From assembly GCA_944385935.1 (NCBI GenBank), contig CALWZC010000007.1, forward strand, positions 1 through 64,000: 64,000 nucleotides of DNA, in the 5' to 3' direction. A program made the translations under genes and the position numbers. The DNA is from an uncultured Anaerofilum sp. (GTDB taxonomy: Bacteria; Bacillota; Clostridia; Oscillospirales; Ruminococcaceae). This document shows, one piece after another, positions 60,343-64,000 of this stretch; position 1 is the stretch's first letter; every line of letters begins with the position of its first letter. Below the pieces are notes generated by a model that saw nothing but the letters and a program-made list of their open reading frames with translations, had not been told where the DNA came from and ran no database searches.

Positions 60343-61323
60343 ATGAGACCCTCTGTTTCTCACAAATATTTGTTTTTGGCAGCCCTAATTTTTATTGGGG
60401 CTGCTTTTGGCATTTCCTTGATGGTGGGTAGATACCCCTTGCAGTGGGAAAAAATTTTTTCTGAACCTATGGAAAACCGTGTATTTTTTGTGCTGCGGTT
60501 GCCCCGCACCCTGATGGCTCTTACCACAGGTGTTGCCCTTGGTGTGGCTGGAAGTTTATTTCAACGGGTATTCCAAAACCCCTTGGCATCCCCAGATATG
60601 ATTGGTGTTGCCTCTGGTTCCTCTGTGGGGGCTGCGGTTGCTATTTTATTTTTTGGTGGTGCTGGCATTACTGTGGTTGCTTGCTCTTTTGTGGGAGGAT
60701 TGTTGGCTGTGGTTTGCTGTTTGGTGTTGGCATCGATTTCGGGAAAAAGCAATCTTTCCAGTGTGGTATTATCAGGAATTGCCGTAAATGCTTTGACACG
60801 AGCCCTACTGATGTTTTTAAAGCTCACAGCCGACCCAGAGAAACAATTAGCCGCCATTGAATTTTGGACAATGGGCAGCTTTGCCGATGTAACCGCAGAC
60901 AAATTTGCCGCCTCTGTACCCTTTGTTGTGATTGCTCTTGTTATCATTTGTTTGCTGCACCGTCCCATTCTCATGTTGCACCTGCACCAAGAGGATGCCC
61001 AAATGCTAGGGGTTCCTGTGGCAGTCCTCCGGTGGGAAGTGCTGTTTTTGGCTACCTTGCTTACAGGTGCTGTGGTAAGTATGGTGGGGTTGATTTCATT
61101 TATTGGCTTGTTGGCTCCCCATATTGCAGGATTATTGTTAAAAACCAGTCGTTTTCGGCAGATAGTTTTTTCCAGTTTGGTGGGTGGCGGTCTACTGTTG
61201 ACAGCGGATATTTTGGCGCGCAGCATTGCACAAGGAGAATTGCCTGTAAGCATTATTACATCCTTTGTAGGGGCACCCTTTTTATTTTTGGTGTTATGCA
61301 GAAAAGGGGGATTCCATGACTGA
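60343..61323 (+). CDS. Type II ABC importer permease (FecCD/BtuC/MolB family)
   Basis: A 326-residue permease with about 9-10 hydrophobic helices. Family signatures are seen: LRLPRTLMALTTGVALGVAGSLFQ near residue 48 (quoted in part), NPLASPDMIGVASGS near 78, and the cytoplasmic ABC-coupling segment LGLLAPHIAGLLLK-like FIGLLAPHIAGL near 255. It starts at ATG 60343, 1 nt after the stop of the binding-protein gene, with no strong ribosome binding site, so it is probably translated by coupling. It forms the channel of the operon's metal-oxyanion importer. Confidence 0.9.
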   Translation: MRPSVSHKYLFLAALIFIGAAFGISLMVGRYPLQWEKIFSEPMENRVFFVLRLPRTLMALTTGVALGVAGSLFQRVFQNPLASPDMIGVASGSSVGAAVAILFFGGAGITVVACSFVGGLLAVVCCLVLASISGKSNLSSVVLSGIAVNALTRALLMFLKLTADPEKQLAAIEFWTMGSFADVTADKFAASVPFVVIALVIICLLHRPILMLHLHQEDAQMLGVPVAVLRWEVLFLATLLTGAVVSMVGLISFIGLLAPHIAGLLLKTSRFRQIVFSSLVGGGLLLTADILARSIAQGELPVSIITSFVGAPFLFLVLCRKGGFHD

Positions 61324-62125
61324 ACTACAACTGGAAAATCTAAGCTGTCAATATCAAAATTTCTATGCTGTAAAAGGAGTCAATCTCCATATAAAAGGCA
61401 GTGGTGTATATGGAATTTTGGGGGCAAATGGTTGCGGAAAGTCTACTTTGCTTCGTGCAATTTGTGGACTTCAACCTTTTACAGGAACCTGTTTGGTCAA
61501 TGGGAAAAGTATCTCCCAGCTTTCTAGCAAAAAGAAAGGACAAACCATCGCCTATTTAGGGCAAAACACCACTGCAAACCTGCATTTGCCTTCCATTGAA
61601 GTGGTAGCTATGGGATTTTATCCTTTTCTTGCACCCTTTGAAAAACCATCTGCAAAACAATATCAACAGGCCCAAGCCGCTTTGGAAAGTTTAGGTATTG
61701 GACAGTTGGCACAACAGGACTTTTTAACCCTTAGTGGTGGGCAACAACAGCTTGTATTTTTTGCCCGAACCTTAGCACGCTCTGCCCACCTGTTGATATT
61801 GGATGAAGCAGATAGTGCAGTGGATTTCCAAAACCATCACAAAATGATGGCACAGCTTCGGCATCATGTGCAAAAACACCAATCCATTGCCCTATTTTGC
61901 ACCCATCAGCCGGACATCGCCTTACAATATGCTGACCATCTGCTTATTATGCAGAAAGGAAAAATTCTGCATCAGTTGGAAATTTCTCAGTGTTCTGATA
62001 GAATGATAGAATCTGCATTGCAGGACATTTACAGCCACATCCGATTGGCGAAACAGTGGGGACAATATTTGGTGGGTTGGAGGGATACGGATGAATCTGA
62101 AGATGAACATTTCCTTTTGGAATGA
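61316..62125 (+). CDS. Type II ABC importer ATPase (FecE/BtuD/MolC family)
   Basis: A 269-residue ABC ATPase. Walker A is GANGCGKST near residue 38, the Q-loop in AYLGQNT, the signature LSGGQQQ near 140, Walker B LLILDEAD near 158 and the switch His in ALFCTHQPD near 194. It overlaps the permease by 8 nt with AAAAGGGGG before the ATG. It powers the importer formed with the preceding two genes. The last part of the gene overlaps the start of the ModE-like gene by 35 nt, so the whole operon is tightly coupled. Confidence 0.93.
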   Translation: MTELQLENLSCQYQNFYAVKGVNLHIKGSGVYGILGANGCGKSTLLRAICGLQPFTGTCLVNGKSISQLSSKKKGQTIAYLGQNTTANLHLPSIEVVAMGFYPFLAPFEKPSAKQYQQAQAALESLGIGQLAQQDFLTLSGGQQQLVFFARTLARSAHLLILDEADSAVDFQNHHKMMAQLRHHVQKHQSIALFCTHQPDIALQYADHLLIMQKGKILHQLEISQCSDRMIESALQDIYSHIRLAKQWGQYLVGWRDTDESEDEHFLLE

Positions 62126-62483
62126 TGAAGGGCGTTTTTTTGGGCCCGGCCCATATCGCCTATTGAAGGGAATTGAATCTGTGGGCAGTTTGCGAGCAGC
62201 CGCCAAAGAGATGGAACTATCTTATAGCAAGGCACTTTCTATGGTGCAGAGGGCAGAAAGTGCCCTTGGATTTGCATTGATACAGCGAAAAATTGGAGGA
62301 AAGCATGGAGGCGGTAGCTGCCTCACTGCCAAAGCATTGGAGTTGATGGATTGCTATGAACAATATATACAGGCCTGCAACCAACAAGCTGAAAGACTAT
62401 ACGATGTCTACTTTGAAAAATTCCAACAAGAAGAGCCTACTTTTAACCGGCAGCCGAGGAATTGGGAAAAGCACTCTATTTGA
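62091..62483 (+). CDS. ModE-like molybdate-responsive regulator (HTH domain only)
   Basis: A 130-residue protein with the winged helix of the LysR/ModE class: GPGPYRLLKGIESVGSLRAAAKEM near residue 18 (quoted in part), then SYSKALSMVQRAESALGFALIQRK, again in part, and the wing GGKHGGGSCLTAKA, typical of ModE N-terminal domains. The C-terminal molybdate-binding (Mop) domains of full ModE are absent. Such short ModE proteins are common next to Mo/W uptake genes. GGAGGG 7 nt before the ATG supports the start. As the fourth gene of the importer operon it probably represses that operon through the palindrome at 59196, sensing Mo/W in an unknown way. Confidence 0.85.
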   Translation: MNLKMNISFWNDEGRFFGPGPYRLLKGIESVGSLRAAAKEMELSYSKALSMVQRAESALGFALIQRKIGGKHGGGSCLTAKALELMDCYEQYIQACNQQAERLYDVYFEKFQQEEPTFNRQPRNWEKHSI

Positions 62484-62886
62484 CCAGTTGATACAAGAAC
62501 TATCTGTGCCTGTTCTGCGCTCTTTTTTAGTGCGTGATACAGAAGGTCAGCCCTCCAAAGTGGGGATGCAACCTCCTGAAAATGGATTTTGCTTTGTGGC
62601 TGCTCGTCGGGGAAATCCTAGAATGGAGCCTTGCAAGTGGGCATTTGAGCAGTTAGCTGTATCCTCTGTACACCAGCTAAAAAGTTGTTCTTCCCCATGG
62701 GTTGGTATTGATGAAATTGGCTATTTGGAAGAGTTTGTGCCCTGTTTCCAGCAAGCTATTTTACAGCTTTTTGAAAATAAGCGTGTTATTGCTGTGTTGC
62801 GAAAGGAATACACCCCTTTTTTGCAACAGCTTTTTTCTCGACCAGATTGCCTTGTGGTAGATTTGGATATTCTCATCCAGTCATAA
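62404..62886 (+). CDS. THEP1-like nucleoside-triphosphatase
   Basis: A 160-residue P-loop protein of the NTPase_1 (THEP1) family. Walker A is GSRGIGKST near residue 17, and Walker B with the following acid is VGIDEIGYLE near 103. The family hydrolyses NTPs slowly in vitro and has no settled role, but members are repeatedly seen in molybdenum and molybdopterin gene neighbourhoods. Here it overlaps the ModE-like gene by 80 nt in another frame. I chose ATG 62404, which leaves 12 residues before the first strand; ATG 62356 is an in-frame alternative. Its presence in the operon suggests a role in metal-oxyanion handling. Confidence 0.8.
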   Translation: MSTLKNSNKKSLLLTGSRGIGKSTLFDQLIQELSVPVLRSFLVRDTEGQPSKVGMQPPENGFCFVAARRGNPRMEPCKWAFEQLAVSSVHQLKSCSSPWVGIDEIGYLEEFVPCFQQAILQLFENKRVIAVLRKEYTPFLQQLFSRPDCLVVDLDILIQS

Positions 62887-63164
62887 AAGATTGTATAGTG
62901 TTTGCTTCCACCTTTGGTTTACTTTTATCGGCAGAATGAATTTACAAAACAAAAAATATTATTTTTATAAAGAAAATATTGTTTTTATCTTTCAATAATA
63001 AACCTGTCCTTGCTATTGAAAAAATCTATCTTGTTTGTATTTCTGCAAATTTCTAATTTTTTAACCTACTTGCGTCATTGTTGTGGGAACGGGGGTTTGC
63101 ATTTTTGCGCCAAATAGTATAGTATAATAATTAGTAAAACTATAAGAAAGAAAGGGGTTTTCAC
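62887..63164. other. AT-rich intergenic region
   Basis: A 278-nt gap before the DUF4914 gene. I see no RNA gene or clear terminator. A sigma-A-type -10 TATAAT is at 63123-63128 but a well-spaced -35 is not obvious. Confidence 0.4.
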
Positions 63165-64000
63165 ATGAATGTTTTGTTGGAAAAGTTCATCTTGAAGCCT
63201 GAGCTGGAGTTGATTCTCAACAACAGCCCAAGCGTGGTAATACCTGAATCGAAAGAAATGCTTTTTAAGCTCATTTTTGGCAATGCTGCCACTGGTAGCA
63301 TTGATGTGGTGTATGATGTAGATGGAAAACCAGTGAAGGAGGCAAGTGTTGCCCGCTGCAAAAATGGCGCAGTAGTAAACTTTACTGAGGACTATATGCG
63401 TCGTCGTGACCCTGATTGTATGCGCATTTCTGACGACAAACCCACTGACAAACCCCGCTTTAAAGACGTATATGGCTATGAGTTTGACTCTTTGCAGAAA
63501 GACACATACAAATGGCTGGCAAAACAGGAATTGATTCTAGTTCCCTTTATGGCTGGCGGCCATGATTATGGCTATCCTGCTTTGCTTGTTTGCCCACGAA
63601 ATGCAGCCTTTTTTGCTTTTGCTTTGTCCTTGTTGCAGGCTTTTGTAAATGCAAAGACTGTAGAAAACTTTAAGCCTCGTGCCATTGTTTATGTGGCTCC
63701 CCCTTTCCGTCACACTCACTTCAATGGCCGACAAGTATGCGTTCATAATCGTTTGGATGATTGCCACGAAATTTATGCGTACAACCTGTACCCCGGCCCC
63801 TCTGCCAAAAAGGGAATTTACAGTGTACTGCTGGACATTGGCGAACAAGAAGACTGGGTTACTGCTCACGCCTCTGCTGCAAGAATCATTACCCCCTATG
63901 AAAATGAAATGGTAATGATGCACGAAGGCGCATCTGGTGGCGGAAAAAGCGAATTGTTGCAGGATGTACATCGTGTTTCGGATGGTCGTGTTTTGTTGGG
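63165..64000 (+). CDS. DUF4914 family protein, 5' part (cut by window edge)
   Basis: The frame is open from ATG 63165 (after AAAGGGG) to the end of the window, 278 codons. It matches the DUF4914 family by its segments VPFMAGGHDYGYPALLVCP near residue 128 (quoted as seen) and VYVAPPFRHTHFNG near 180, and by the phosphate-binding loop EGASGGGKSE near 255, similar to the kinase loop of phosphoenolpyruvate carboxykinase. Full members are around 600 residues, so more than half of the gene lies outside. The function of the family is not known; the P-loop suggests it binds a nucleoside triphosphate. The gene has strong, highly expressed-type codons. Confidence 0.8.
   Translation, partial: MNVLLEKFILKPELELILNNSPSVVIPESKEMLFKLIFGNAATGSIDVVYDVDGKPVKEASVARCKNGAVVNFTEDYMRRRDPDCMRISDDKPTDKPRFKDVYGYEFDSLQKDTYKWLAKQELILVPFMAGGHDYGYPALLVCPRNAAFFAFALSLLQAFVNAKTVENFKPRAIVYVAPPFRHTHFNGRQVCVHNRLDDCHEIYAYNLYPGPSAKKGIYSVLLDIGEQEDWVTAHASAARIITPYENEMVMMHEGASGGGKSELLQDVHRVSDGRVLL

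Noticed and set aside
1-64000. CRISPR arrays, insertion sequences, prophage, tRNA and rRNA genes
   Set aside because: I looked for regular direct repeats, transposase or integrase motifs, and tRNA/rRNA-like segments in the intergenic regions and found none I could support.

Overview
The window reads as chromosome of an anaerobic, endospore-forming, low-to-mid G+C Gram-positive bacterium of class Clostridia, probably a gut commensal. The evidence is a SpoIVB sporulation protease, an NfnAB ferredoxin:NAD(P) transhydrogenase, a reverse-type rubrerythrin, meso-diaminopimelate dehydrogenase, an agr-like sensor/LytTR pair, TTGACA/TATAAT promoters and strong AGGAGG ribosome binding sites. I see no phage, insertion sequence, CRISPR array, tRNA or rRNA. 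The layout is that of an ordinary chromosome with short operons separated by strong hairpin terminators.

Layout. 1-1239: truncated AgrC-like kinase and its LytTR regulator. 1335-10568: a raffinose-type locus on the minus strand (binding protein, two permeases, GH36 alpha-galactosidase, a separate P-loop kinase, GH13 sucrose phosphorylase) with a divergent AraC regulator. 10629-15473: LysR regulator, iron alcohol dehydrogenase behind a near-perfect Rex box, then nfnAB. 15527-19431: uncharacterised small proteins, a DUF1266 membrane protein, and a two-gene membrane operon behind a consensus promoter with paired TGAACATTGTTCA palindromes. 19490-26082: MazG-like protein, spoIVB with a leader that can hide its ribosome binding site, a Ca2+-type ATPase, a frameshifted ddh, a TSCPD protein and a secreted protein. 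26112-30757: two MATE pumps, a HAD phosphatase, and a MerR regulator with its 19-bp-spacer target promoter. 30758-42969: a chemoreceptor, then a seven-gene run ftsK-ygiQ-MBL-DUF3006-metF-activation protein-metH. 43163-50450: aminotransferase, two TIM-barrel isomerase-like genes, nrdR, PHP phosphoesterase, rpsB-tsf. 50465-55964: ung, rubrerythrin, a HepI-like membrane protein, and a DUF4358-MBOAT-DHHW surface-acylation cluster. 56136-59036: heparinase II/III-like protein and an NlpC/P60 peptidase. 59166-62886: a FecBCD-type metal importer whose operon ends in a ModE-like regulator and a THEP1-like NTPase. 63165-64000: 5' part of a DUF4914 gene.

How the parts fit. The sugar locus should import raffinose-family oligosaccharides with an ATPase encoded elsewhere, remove galactose inside the cell, and split the remaining sucrose (or phosphosucrose) by phosphorolysis. 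The kinase and galactosidase resemble the two halves of the fused AgaSK enzyme of Ruminococcus gnavus. The importer at 59 kb looks like an autoregulated molybdate/tungstate system, because a ModE-box-like palindrome covers the predicted start of transcription. The one-carbon genes give a B12 methionine synthase whose reactivation domain is a separate protein. The points I consider most worth a second look are the molybdate-type operon, the spoIVB leader, the paired operators at 18.1 kb, the split AgaSK-like locus, the ddh frameshift and the unexplained 78-nt structured element at 27.5 kb.
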